Assembly (NCBI RefSeq): GCF_016786255.1
Contig: NZ_JADMKT010000067.1
Coordinates: forward strand, 310,001 to 374,000
Length of the DNA stretch: 64,000 nt
Direction: 5' to 3'
Origin: Robertkochia sediminum
GTDB taxonomy: Bacteria; Bacteroidota; Bacteroidia; Flavobacteriales; Flavobacteriaceae
Under the pieces are notes generated by a model that had not been told where the DNA came from, searched no databases, and saw nothing but the letters and a program-made list of their open reading frames with translations. Position 1 is the first letter of the stretch, and the number at the start of each line of letters is the position of its first letter. Both the position numbers and the translations under genes were made by a program. This document shows positions 45,237 through 52,011 of the stretch, piece by piece.

Positions 45237-45446
45237 ATGGCCTCCTTCGAGATCAAAACCAAATTCGCAATCAATGTTCAAGGTAAATATGTTGATGGAG
45301 GATTATCTGTTCAAGTAACTTCTATGTGTTCTAATCCTTTCGACGAAGCAGATAAAATTCATAAGGCATTTAAAAGGATCTATGATATTGATCTGAAGCC
45401 GGAAGGGTATTTGAATCAAGGGTATTTGGAGTATAGAGCATTGTAA
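45237..45446 (+). CDS. Small protein resembling the DUF6140 family
   Basis: 69 residues: MASFEIKTKFAINVQGKYVDGG, then LSVQVTSMCSNPFDEADKIHKAFKRIYDIDLKPEGYLNQGYLEYRAL. The FEIKTK...GLSVQV opening and the helix ending in (R/K)(I/V)Y.IDLK resemble small Bacteroidota proteins I know as DUF6140; this is from memory and not checked. Soluble, no signal. It is the first gene behind promoter A and 34 bp upstream of the GTPase. The base composition is AT-rich, like the GTPase and unlike the flanking genes. Confidence 0.75.
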   Translation: MASFEIKTKFAINVQGKYVDGGLSVQVTSMCSNPFDEADKIHKAFKRIYDIDLKPEGYLNQGYLEYRAL

Positions 45447-45480
45447 ACAAACTTAATCATAATTAAAATTCAATCTATTT

Positions 45481-46593
45481 ATGTCAAATCAAACTGTAGT
45501 AAAGGAGAGTTATGAAATGAAGTCACCTGATTTCATTGATATTATCAAAAGTGCTATTACGAAAGCAACTAAAGAGCGAGGTCAAGTAAATGTTCTAATT
45601 GCGGGAAAATCAGGGGTAGGGAAATCAACGTTGATCAATGCTGTTTTTCAGGGAGATTTTGCTACAACCGGACCAGGAAGGCCTGTGACACAACAAACTC
45701 GTGAAATTAAGAAAGAAGGGGTACCTCTAACTTTATTTGATACAAGAGGCTTAGAATTAAAAGAATATAAGGAAACTTTTGAAGAACTCGAGAATCTTGT
45801 TGAGAATAGAAATAATGATTCTAATCCTATGAATCATATTCATATGGCTTGGGTTTGTATTGATGAAAGTTCCAGACGAGTTGAAGATGCTGAAATTGAA
45901 CTTTGCAAATTACTTGCTAATCATATGCCGGTTATTGGTGTAATTACAAAAGCTTCTTCTGATGAAGGTTTTAGATTGAAAGTTTTAGATATTTTATCTA
46001 CGGTCAAAAATGTTGTACGGGTAAATTCAGTTTCAAAAACTTTAGATGATGGTTATGTAATTAAGCCTTCGGGATTAGAAGAATTAGTGGAATTGGCCAT
46101 GGAGGTTGTTCCTGAAGCTCAGAAAAATGCCTTCGCAGCAGCACAGAGGGTTAGTATGAATCAGAAAATAAACAAATCACATGCAATTGTAGCTACTGCA
46201 GCAACCTCTGCCGCTGCAACTGCTGCTGTTCCTATTCCCTTTTCGGATGCTTTAGCTTTAGTTCCAATCCAAGTGGGAATGTTGGCAGGGATCACATCTG
46301 TTTTCGGATTTGAATTAGAAAAGGGATTCCTTTCTACATTAGTTTCTTCAACAATTACTGGAGGAGGAGCTACTTTATTAGGCAGAACAATTGTTACAAA
46401 CTTATTGAAGATGTTTCCTGGAGTAGGAAGTGTTGCGGGTGGAGTCATTGCAGCTACAACAGCTTCAGGTTTGACAGTTGCATTTGGAGAGGCGTATATT
46501 GCTGCATTAGCCCATATTTTACAGGAAAAGGAATTACCTGAGGTGAAACCAAACGATATTGTAGTGGAATTCAAAAATAGATTTAAGAAGTAA
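45481..46593 (+). CDS. Membrane-associated GTPase with DUF697/YcjF-like C-terminal domain
   Basis: 370 residues. The G domain occupies about 30-225: G1 GKSGVGKST (42-50), a switch I Thr in PVTQQTRE, G3 DTRG (87-90) and a G4 position reading TKAS (156-159) instead of NKxD, as in several dynamin/septin-like and YfjP-type GTPases. The C-terminal ~140 residues are Ala/Gly/Val-rich helices (AIVATAATSAAATAAVPIPFSDALALVPIQ, GGGATLLGRTIVTNLLKMFPGVGSVAGG), the DUF697 layout, which inserts in or associates with membranes. The gene is strikingly AT-rich compared with the chromosome around it. DUF697 proteins have no settled function. It forms one unit with the small ORFs around it. Confidence 0.88.
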   Translation: MSNQTVVKESYEMKSPDFIDIIKSAITKATKERGQVNVLIAGKSGVGKSTLINAVFQGDFATTGPGRPVTQQTREIKKEGVPLTLFDTRGLELKEYKETFEELENLVENRNNDSNPMNHIHMAWVCIDESSRRVEDAEIELCKLLANHMPVIGVITKASSDEGFRLKVLDILSTVKNVVRVNSVSKTLDDGYVIKPSGLEELVELAMEVVPEAQKNAFAAAQRVSMNQKINKSHAIVATAATSAAATAAVPIPFSDALALVPIQVGMLAGITSVFGFELEKGFLSTLVSSTITGGGATLLGRTIVTNLLKMFPGVGSVAGGVIAATTASGLTVAFGEAYIAALAHILQEKELPEVKPNDIVVEFKNRFKK

Positions 46594-46615
46594 ATTATAA
46601 ACTAAATAATACAAA

Positions 46616-46750
46616 ATGGAGTTTAATGAGCATTATATGTAGACCCATATGCGCTATAATGACTAGGAGGATGATGAGTGGACTGATGAAGATGCCAATG
46701 ATATCCCAAATTCAATATTTCCTAATGGTTTGGATGATGATCATGATTAG
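46616..46750 (+). pseudogene. Small acidic ORF interrupted by two in-frame TAG codons
   Basis: From the ATG at 46616 one frame reads 45 codons to a TAG at 46748-46750, with two internal TAG codons (9th and 17th). The part after the second reads EDDEWTDEDANDIPNSIFPN, then GLDDDHD, which is protein-like and highly acidic. All three stops in this frame are amber. It lies 22 bp after the GTPase stop. It is most simply a decayed small gene; a chance frame or stop readthrough cannot be excluded. Confidence 0.4.
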
Positions 46751-46794
46751 CTTTTTTTAATACAATCTGTATTAACCTTTAACAGGGATAAGTA

Positions 46795-47025
46795 ATGAGA
46801 TCTATAGAAGAATTAAGGGAATCGGTTTTTAAAATGATTGGTGAAATGGAATCGGATACAGATTATAGTAGAAGCCAGGAATTTCTTGAGGAATTTTGGA
46901 AAAAACGTAATGAATTGTATGATGAAAAGTACGGTTCTTATGGAGAAGAAGAGAAGGGTGTTATCAGCGACCTCATTAATTTGTTGAATAGAAAAGGTGA
47001 GGAAAATGACATGGAGTCTTGGTAG
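46795..47025 (+). CDS. Small acidic helical protein of unknown function
   Basis: 76 residues, rich in Glu and Lys: MRSIEELRESVFKMIGEMES, DYSRSQEFLEEFWKKRNELYDEKYGSY, then ISDLINLLNRKG. Predicted to be helical and soluble, with no signal and no recognised family. Same strand, AT-rich composition and unit as the GTPase, ending 130 bp before terminator T1. Its regular helical heptad spacing supports a real product. Confidence 0.6.
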   Translation: MRSIEELRESVFKMIGEMESDTDYSRSQEFLEEFWKKRNELYDEKYGSYGEEEKGVISDLINLLNRKGEENDMESW

Positions 47026-47030
47026 ATATT

Positions 47031-47132
47031 ATGATTACTCTTAAAATAGACATTCTAACCTGCTTTACGTCATGTGGGTGTTGCAAATATTTAAATGATT
47101 CTTGTGAAAAGGAATTTAGAAAATGGATTTAA
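47031..47132 (+). CDS. Possible 33-residue cysteine-rich mini-protein
   Basis: An ATG five bases after the stop of the preceding small gene opens 33 codons ending in TAA. The product contains five Cys in CFTSCGCCKYLNDSC, followed by EKEFRKWI. The tight spacing would allow translational coupling. It is short, so chance cannot be excluded; no family recognised. Confidence 0.35.
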   Translation: MITLKIDILTCFTSCGCCKYLNDSCEKEFRKWI

Positions 47133-47154
47133 TTCATGAGTAAAGAAAATCTTC

Positions 47155-47200
47155 AGCTCGTTTACCTTCCTGAGTTCAGCCCAGGTAAACGAGCTTTTTT
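47155..47200 (+). terminator. Terminator T1 of the GTPase unit
   Basis: A 12-bp perfect stem AGCTCGTTTACC/GGTAAACGAGCT (47155-47166 and 47184-47195) with a 17-nt loop and a run of six T. The same stem sequence (11 of 12 bp) ends the second unit at 47855-47903. Confidence 0.9.
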
Positions 47201-47230
47201 ATTTCAATTCATATAGTTTCCAAAAGTAGC

Positions 47231-47253
47231 CCCACACCCCCTCTAAGTGTGGG
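47231..47253 (+). other. Hairpin upstream of promoter B
   Basis: A 7-bp stem CCCACAC/GTGTGGG (47231-47237 and 47247-47253), loop of 9 nt, lies between terminator T1 and promoter B. No T tract follows. Role unknown. Confidence 0.4.
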
Positions 47254-47301
47254 TTAAAATAACTTCAGAAAATTTCACATAATACTTACTTTTCAGATTA
47301 T

Positions 47302-47346
47302 GAACAGGACATGTTCTGTCCGTTTCGTTTCTACATTTGCGTAGGA
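47302..47346 (+). promoter_or_regulatory. Operator-promoter B of the YkvA-like gene
   Basis: Contains GGACA-N5-TGTCC (47307-47321) and, overlapping it, GAACA-N5-TGTTC (47302-47316), so four half-sites stand in a row. Exactly 10 bp separate the inverted repeat from a perfect -7 box TACATTTG (47332-47339), the same geometry as promoter A. 34 of 45 bases match A. The leader to the ATG at 47418 is about 70 nt. Confidence 0.75.
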
Positions 47347-47417
47347 GATCAGCGAGTTGAAGCAGATCTCTTTGAAGTGGCCTCAAATTTTATCATAATT
47401 TATAATTTAATAGAGCT

Positions 47418-47801
47418 ATGTCTAGTCTAACCTTAGTGGAGGAAAAGTATGAAGCGAAATACTCTGATGTCCGATTTTGGAATAAGGTTCAAAAAGTGTG
47501 CAAATGGGCAGGGGTTAAAGTGATCTATCCTGCTTTGCTACTCAACTATGCACTACAAGAAAAGGATGTTCCGCTGTGGGCTAAAACCACCATTATTGGA
47601 GCATTAGGCTATTTTATATCCTCATTAGACGCTATTCCCGATCTTATTCCCATTGCCGGCTATATCGATGATCTAAGTGTGCTGACTACTGCGGTTACGA
47701 TTATGGGAGACCATATTAATTGGGGCGTTAAACAAATGGCAACAGATAAACTACAAAATTGGTTTGGAGAGTTTGATGAAAAGGAACTTTTAGACGCTTA
47801 G
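47418..47801 (+). CDS. YkvA/DUF1232-family membrane protein
   Basis: 127 residues. A soluble helical start (MSSLTLVEEKYEAKYSD, then FWNKVQKVCKWAGVKVIYPALLLNYALQE) precedes the DUF1232 core: WAKTTIIGALGYFISSLDAIPDLIPIAGYIDDLSVLTTAVTIMG, with the diagnostic D-x-IPD-x-IP-x-x-G-Y-x-D-D pattern, which is a membrane hairpin. The C-terminus is amphipathic (DKLQNWFGEFDEKELLDA). DUF1232 proteins have no proven biochemical role. It is a separate unit from the GTPase genes but has the same promoter, operator and terminator stem. Confidence 0.9.
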   Translation: MSSLTLVEEKYEAKYSDVRFWNKVQKVCKWAGVKVIYPALLLNYALQEKDVPLWAKTTIIGALGYFISSLDAIPDLIPIAGYIDDLSVLTTAVTIMGDHINWGVKQMATDKLQNWFGEFDEKELLDA

Positions 47802-47854
47802 ATCCTATTAATTTTTTTAGCATAAACAAAGACAGTGTGTTTGTAAATCCATGG

Positions 47855-47903
47855 AGCTCGTTTACATGCCTTTGAACCAGGTTGGGTAAACGAGCTTTTT
47901 TTT
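47855..47903 (+). terminator. Terminator T2 of the YkvA-like unit
   Basis: An 11-bp perfect stem AGCTCGTTTAC/GTAAACGAGCT (47855-47865 and 47886-47896), a 20-nt loop and a run of eight T. The stem is the same sequence as T1, the loop is not. Confidence 0.9.
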
Positions 47904-48247
47904 AGGGTATCCAATAAAAGGTCCAACACTGCAATCATGTTTGTATGTTTCTTGATCTACAGCCTTATGCACTTGCCAATAACGGGACATGGAAACCTGA
48001 CTTACATTTTTTGTCCCTGCTGCAGGGGTTTAGAGGAGGTATGACAAGCTGATGTGCGGTAATCTGTTTCTTACAGATATAGGATATTTATTATATATTT
48101 ATGATCGTAAAATAAACGGTTCAATTTCATTGATGGTTGGAATGTTGATCTTGACAGTTGTCTAGCAAAAGGAGCGGACAATTGCCCCGGTGGTCATAGC
48201 AAACATGAATACGCAGTATCTTTTGAGGATGTTCTGTTTTCCACACT
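47904..48247. other. Intergenic region after the two-unit system
   Basis: No coding frame. It contains the palindrome CCCTGCTGCAGGG near 48015-48027 and an AT-rich stretch at 48085-48115 that may hold the promoter of the next gene, but no clear -7 box. A TGTCC at 48012 and GGACA at 47985 are not spaced like the operators. Confidence 0.35.
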
Positions 48248-48682
48248 ATGGATAAAGAATATAAACTTTATAAAACCAAAGCCCTTGCCATGGCAACCTT
48301 GATCGGAGGTCCCTTGGCAGGTGCTATTCTGTTAAGGGAGAATTACCTCTCATTAAGTAATAAGAAGAACGCCCGAAGAGCCCTGATTATGGGGGTGATC
48401 CTGTTCTTTGTTTTTGATCTTTATCTCATGCCAAATAATACGCTGATGTCATTAATTGTCAGAGCAACCAATAATACATCACCGGTAGCTGGAATCTATA
48501 AGCTGATCTATTTTGGGGCTGCCTTTTTTTGTTATAACGCATTACAGGCAGACGTGCTCCTGAAACACGAAAAAGCAAAAAGGGATTTCTACCCCAGCCT
48601 GGATGGATTTACCATAGGTTTGGTGATCTTCGGAATGCAAATTCTCATCTTATACCTGATAGGTAAATTTATTTATGCATGA
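48248..48682 (+). CDS. Four-helix membrane protein of unknown function
   Basis: 144 residues. A basic start (MDKEYKLYKTKALAMAT), a first helix with a Gly-rich core (LIGGPLAGAILLRENYLSLS), then ALIMGVILFFVFDLYL, GIYKLIYFGAAFFCYNALQAD and a final GLVIFGMQILILYLIGKFIY. No catalytic motif. First of several small membrane-protein genes on the plus strand (48248-50840). No family named. Confidence 0.75.
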   Translation: MDKEYKLYKTKALAMATLIGGPLAGAILLRENYLSLSNKKNARRALIMGVILFFVFDLYLMPNNTLMSLIVRATNNTSPVAGIYKLIYFGAAFFCYNALQADVLLKHEKAKRDFYPSLDGFTIGLVIFGMQILILYLIGKFIYA

Positions 48683-48788
48683 TGGATCAGACCTCAATTC
48701 TTAATAAGAAAGCTATCCAGTCGCTTGCCATGAATTTTGGTATTCATAATTGCGTTCGGAATCTAAATAATACCATAAAAACAACCTT

Positions 48789-49094
48789 ATGAGTTTTGGA
48801 GCAGGCCATGTAATGGACATGATCAAACGCAGGAAACAAAAAAGTGTTCTCGATCCTTCTAACAGATCCAAATTTAAGGCAGATAACAGAGAAACTATTT
48901 ATTCTAAAACGGATAAGGATTCAAAGAAGCTGAGGTTTAAGGTCCTTCCCCCAAAAGAACTGAAATATGTTTTAAATCAGATAAAGCAAAAAGCGACAGC
49001 GGAAAGGAAAAGGAAGCATGTTATTAGCAGTATTGTGATCTGCATCCTTACCATCCTGGTTTTGGCAGTTTTCAAATGGTTAAACTATGGATGA
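48789..49094 (+). CDS. Small conserved flavobacterial membrane-anchored protein
   Basis: 101 residues. It opens MSFGAGHVMDMIKRRKQKS, which I recall from small uncharacterised proteins found throughout Flavobacteriaceae, then a basic linker (RSKFKADNRETIYSKTDKDSKKLRFK) and one C-terminal TM helix (VISSIVICILTILVLAVFKWL). This makes it a tail-anchored cytosolic protein. Function unknown. Confidence 0.8.
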   Translation: MSFGAGHVMDMIKRRKQKSVLDPSNRSKFKADNRETIYSKTDKDSKKLRFKVLPPKELKYVLNQIKQKATAERKRKHVISSIVICILTILVLAVFKWLNYG

Positions 49095-49226
49095 GTTACA
49101 ATAAAAAATTGGAAAGAACTAAAAGCCTTATGGAATACTTAGTTTATTCAGGCAATATCCTTTATCGATCCCGGGAACATGTAAGCAGATAGGGAAGGAT
49201 CCCAGCTTAACAAATTATATTTAATA

Positions 49227-50012
49227 ATGCAGAACAACATTCAAAGCATCTTGCGCAATTCGGTAGATGTAGTAAAAAATAATTATAAGATCATTCTCAC
49301 CTTAGGAGTCATCAGTTCGGCACTAAACATATCTTATCAGTTATTACTTATTATACAGGAAGGCATAACTTCCATTGGATTAAAGTTGTTATTTCTTCTG
49401 TTTACCCTTGGGAGCTTGATACCTTTTGTCTATTACAGTACAAGATTATTCATCACCATGATCTTTATCCTTGACGATCGATTACATGAAAAGGATACAT
49501 CATTAAGCCTCGCTTTTTCGCGATCGGGGAAGCTATTCTGGGGAGTGTTCGGGAATCTGTTTCTTCTGATACTGATATTTATTGTCCCGGTGATCTTCTT
49601 TACGTTTATCTCCTCTGCCGGATTGAATGCAATAGCTACGCTAATTTTGAAGTTTCTGGTGATCTTGGGATTTATGGTCTTTTTATTACTTAATTACGGC
49701 ATGTCTATTATCATTAGTGTATTAGATCCCCGGGAGCAGAGCTATTTTAAGAAGAGCCAGTCGTTATTTTTCGCGAACAAGTGGATGATGATACAAGTTT
49801 ATGTTTTGATTGCGTTATTGTCTGCTATAAACTCCTTACTGCCGGAAATGCTTATGGAGGATCAGCTCTTATTTGGGATGATCAGTTCAAAATTGATCCT
49901 TGCTGAAGCTATCAGCATTTTTATATCCCCCTTGATGCTTAGTTTGATGGTAGCGTTCTACAAATATGCCAAGCGCGACAAAGCAGAAGTTTCAGGTGAA
50001 TCCTTTGCGTAA
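49227..50012 (+). CDS. Multi-pass membrane protein of unknown function
   Basis: 261 residues with about six hydrophobic helices: IILTLGVISSALNISYQLLLIIQ, LKLLFLLFTLGSLIPFVYYS, LFWGVFGNLFLLILIFIVPVIFF, LILKFLVILGFMVFLLLNYGM, and a last pair around WMMIQVYVLIALLSAINSLLP and IFISPLMLSLMVAFY. The pattern resembles glycerophosphoryl-diester-phosphodiesterase membrane-domain or YciC-like proteins, but no motif confirms it. It precedes a lipoprotein gene by 81 bp. Confidence 0.75.
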   Translation: MQNNIQSILRNSVDVVKNNYKIILTLGVISSALNISYQLLLIIQEGITSIGLKLLFLLFTLGSLIPFVYYSTRLFITMIFILDDRLHEKDTSLSLAFSRSGKLFWGVFGNLFLLILIFIVPVIFFTFISSAGLNAIATLILKFLVILGFMVFLLLNYGMSIIISVLDPREQSYFKKSQSLFFANKWMMIQVYVLIALLSAINSLLPEMLMEDQLLFGMISSKLILAEAISIFISPLMLSLMVAFYKYAKRDKAEVSGESFA

Positions 50013-50093
50013 GGATTTGGCAGTGATTGGAATACCAGCATTAAGCGCAAGATCAGTAAACAATAACCAACCATCACCACCAAATTCAAACAA

Positions 50094-50840
50094 ATGAACA
50101 AACTGAAGCTTATTTTCGTTTTGGTACTTGCAGTATCGGTTCTCTCCGGCTGTGACTTCCTGGGAAACGCCCTCACTTATAAAGATACGACAGCGCAGTT
50201 TGTTGAGGCTTTGATAGCAGAAGATTATGATAAGAGTGTCTCGTATATGACTGCCGGAAATGAGGAGGTCATGCGGGCAAATCTCGATACATTAAAAGCA
50301 GGGCTGGCGAATTTCCGAAAGGTCGTAGTAAGCAATTTTGGGGAAGACTTGCAGTATAAGTTCATTACCGCCGAGAAAAGGTTCTCCACAGAAGAGGGGG
50401 AGGGTACAGCTCCCAATACAACCCTGGCACATATTCAATTTTCCAATACTTCTGAGTTTGGGATGTTTGAGATCACCTTCGATGATCTTACCAATAAGAT
50501 CTTGCACATAAGGATCCTGGATGTAAAAGAGCCTATCCCCGGGATGATCTTGTACTGGGTATTCGGACTCCTCGCCATTAGTGTACCTGTGTTCAATATT
50601 TTAGTGATCCGCATGATCAAGAAGAGTGATCTAAAGCGAAAATGGGTGAAGTATATGGCTGTGGTCTGTTTGAATATTACGGCAATAACCTACGCCCCGG
50701 TTTCCGGGATCACCTTTGAGGCGTTTAGTTTACAGGTGTTGTTCGGATTTAGCTTTGCCTATATGGGATACCTCAATTCGTTTTGGTCTTTCGGCATACC
50801 CCTGGGTGGCATCTATTGGATGATAAAACTGAAACGTTAA
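50094..50840 (+). CDS. Lipoprotein with DUF3887-like domain and C-terminal membrane helices
   Basis: 248 residues. A lipoprotein signal ends at LSGCDF (Cys20). The first half resembles an NTF2/DUF3887-type domain (TAQFVEALIAEDYDKSVSYMTAGN, LKAGLANFRKVVVSNFGEDLQYKFITAEKRFS, TLAHIQFSNTSEFGMFEITFDD). After residue ~145 there are three to four TM helices (GMILYWVFGLLAISVPVFNILVI, YMAVVCLNITAITYAPVSG, LQVLFGFSFAYMGYLN). A lipoprotein signal together with several TM helices is uncommon and suggests tethering at the inner membrane. Function unknown. Confidence 0.75.
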   Translation: MNKLKLIFVLVLAVSVLSGCDFLGNALTYKDTTAQFVEALIAEDYDKSVSYMTAGNEEVMRANLDTLKAGLANFRKVVVSNFGEDLQYKFITAEKRFSTEEGEGTAPNTTLAHIQFSNTSEFGMFEITFDDLTNKILHIRILDVKEPIPGMILYWVFGLLAISVPVFNILVIRMIKKSDLKRKWVKYMAVVCLNITAITYAPVSGITFEAFSLQVLFGFSFAYMGYLNSFWSFGIPLGGIYWMIKLKR

Positions 50841-51074
50841 AAGAGAACAACAAAAGAGGTACTGAAGCCTCAGATCGCTATGGAATAGGAAAGCGCTTCC
50901 GTTAGCATGATCAACACCATATGATGGTCCCTCTTCGGAAGAGCTAAGCTCTAATTAACCGCTCATAATTTCAAAGTTTAATCTGAAATAAAAAGGAATA
51001 TTTTCGCTAGATTAGCTAACGTAATCAGTATGCAGCCTCTTCTTTTTAAGGTGGTTTGTATCCCAATCAAACGT

Positions 51075-51884
51075 ATGATGAAATTCAAGATCCTTATTAC
51101 GCTTTTCCTTGGAAGCTTTGTAGCCATTGGTCAATCTACTCCGGAGACCGTAAGCTCAGTTTTAGAAATATCGGGGGTAGATCAACCCATAAAGCAAATA
51201 GATGCCATGGTCGAGGCTAAGATCAATGAAAAGCAAGGTTCTTTCCAGGATGAAGCAGATTATAACAAGTTCGCAAAGATCATGCGTTCCGGTTTCAAGG
51301 CCGGGGTAGCCATGGAATACTACAAGGAGTATTTTGTAAAGAACGCTTCAGAAGATAGTCTTAAGATGGTGCTCAAAATGTATGAGGATCCATTATTCGC
51401 AGAAATGAATGCGCTTGAAATGGCGGCGGCAACATCTTCTGATGAGCAGGAAATGATGACCTTTTTTCAAGGTTTACAAAGTGATCCGCCTTCACCGGAA
51501 AGGATTCAGGACCTGATGGCTTTAAATAAGGAGGTTTGTTCTTCAGACATGACCGTTAAGATCATCCGTAATACCGTGATCTCAATGGCCGAGGGGGCCA
51601 ATAAGTTAATGCCAGAGGAAGAACAGTTGGACCAAGAAGAATTGAAGCAAAAGATGGAAAATGCTTTCTCTCCGGCTATGGTCGAGCAGTTAAATAACCA
51701 AATACTTGCACTCTCATTGTATACTTATAAAGATGTTAGTGGTGAAAAGTTAAAGGCCTATATAGATGCCTGGAAAACTCCCGTAGGGCGGTACTTTGTC
51801 GGGCAATATCTTAAGGCGATGGATTATACCTTCTCAAGAATGGGAGAAGACCTCGGGGCTTCCCTGGTCAAAGATCTTGAATAG
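51075..51884 (+). CDS. Secreted helical protein, DUF2059-like
   Basis: 269 residues from the ATG at 51075 (MMKFKILITLFLGSFVAIGQ), giving a signal peptide; the frame upstream to 51030 reads poorly. The mature part is helical: VSSVLEISGVDQPIKQIDAMVEAKINEKQ, then RSGFKAGVAMEYYKEYFVKNASEDSLKMVLKMYEDPLFAEMNALE and a C-terminal KAYIDAWKTPVGRYFVGQYLKAM. The FVKNASEDSLKMVLKMYEDP and YIDAWKTPVGR blocks fit the DUF2059 pattern of export proteins. A promoter-like TAGATTAG lies at 51008-51015, before the start. Confidence 0.8.
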   Translation: MMKFKILITLFLGSFVAIGQSTPETVSSVLEISGVDQPIKQIDAMVEAKINEKQGSFQDEADYNKFAKIMRSGFKAGVAMEYYKEYFVKNASEDSLKMVLKMYEDPLFAEMNALEMAAATSSDEQEMMTFFQGLQSDPPSPERIQDLMALNKEVCSSDMTVKIIRNTVISMAEGANKLMPEEEQLDQEELKQKMENAFSPAMVEQLNNQILALSLYTYKDVSGEKLKAYIDAWKTPVGRYFVGQYLKAMDYTFSRMGEDLGASLVKDLE

Positions 51885-51996
51885 GACTTCTCTGGTGTAT
51901 TAATTCACATTATCAAGCATTGAACAACCTTCTTTCTTCCTTTTACAGGAGAAGGTTACCATGGGATTTGTTGCTTACCTCCCGCCTGCATTTTGC

Positions 51997-52004
51997 TATC
52001 TTTA
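51997..52004 (+). promoter_or_regulatory. -7-like box before the kinase gene
   Basis: TATCTTTA, one mismatch from TAnnTTTG, with a TTG at 51971-51973 (23 nt). It ends 7 nt before the ATG at 52012, which argues against the upstream ATG at 51961. Confidence 0.45.
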
Positions 52005-52011
52005 CGGCCTT

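Noticed and set aside
46616..46750. Amber recoding (pyrrolysine-like) as the explanation
   Set aside because: No sign of pyl genes, and many genes in the window end in TAG (for example 12 bp after conserved C-termini); decay is simpler.
47985..48016. A third GGACA...TGTCC pair
   Set aside because: The spacer is 22 bp, not 5, and the TACATTTT next to it lies inside the pair and lacks the G; geometry differs from operators A and B.
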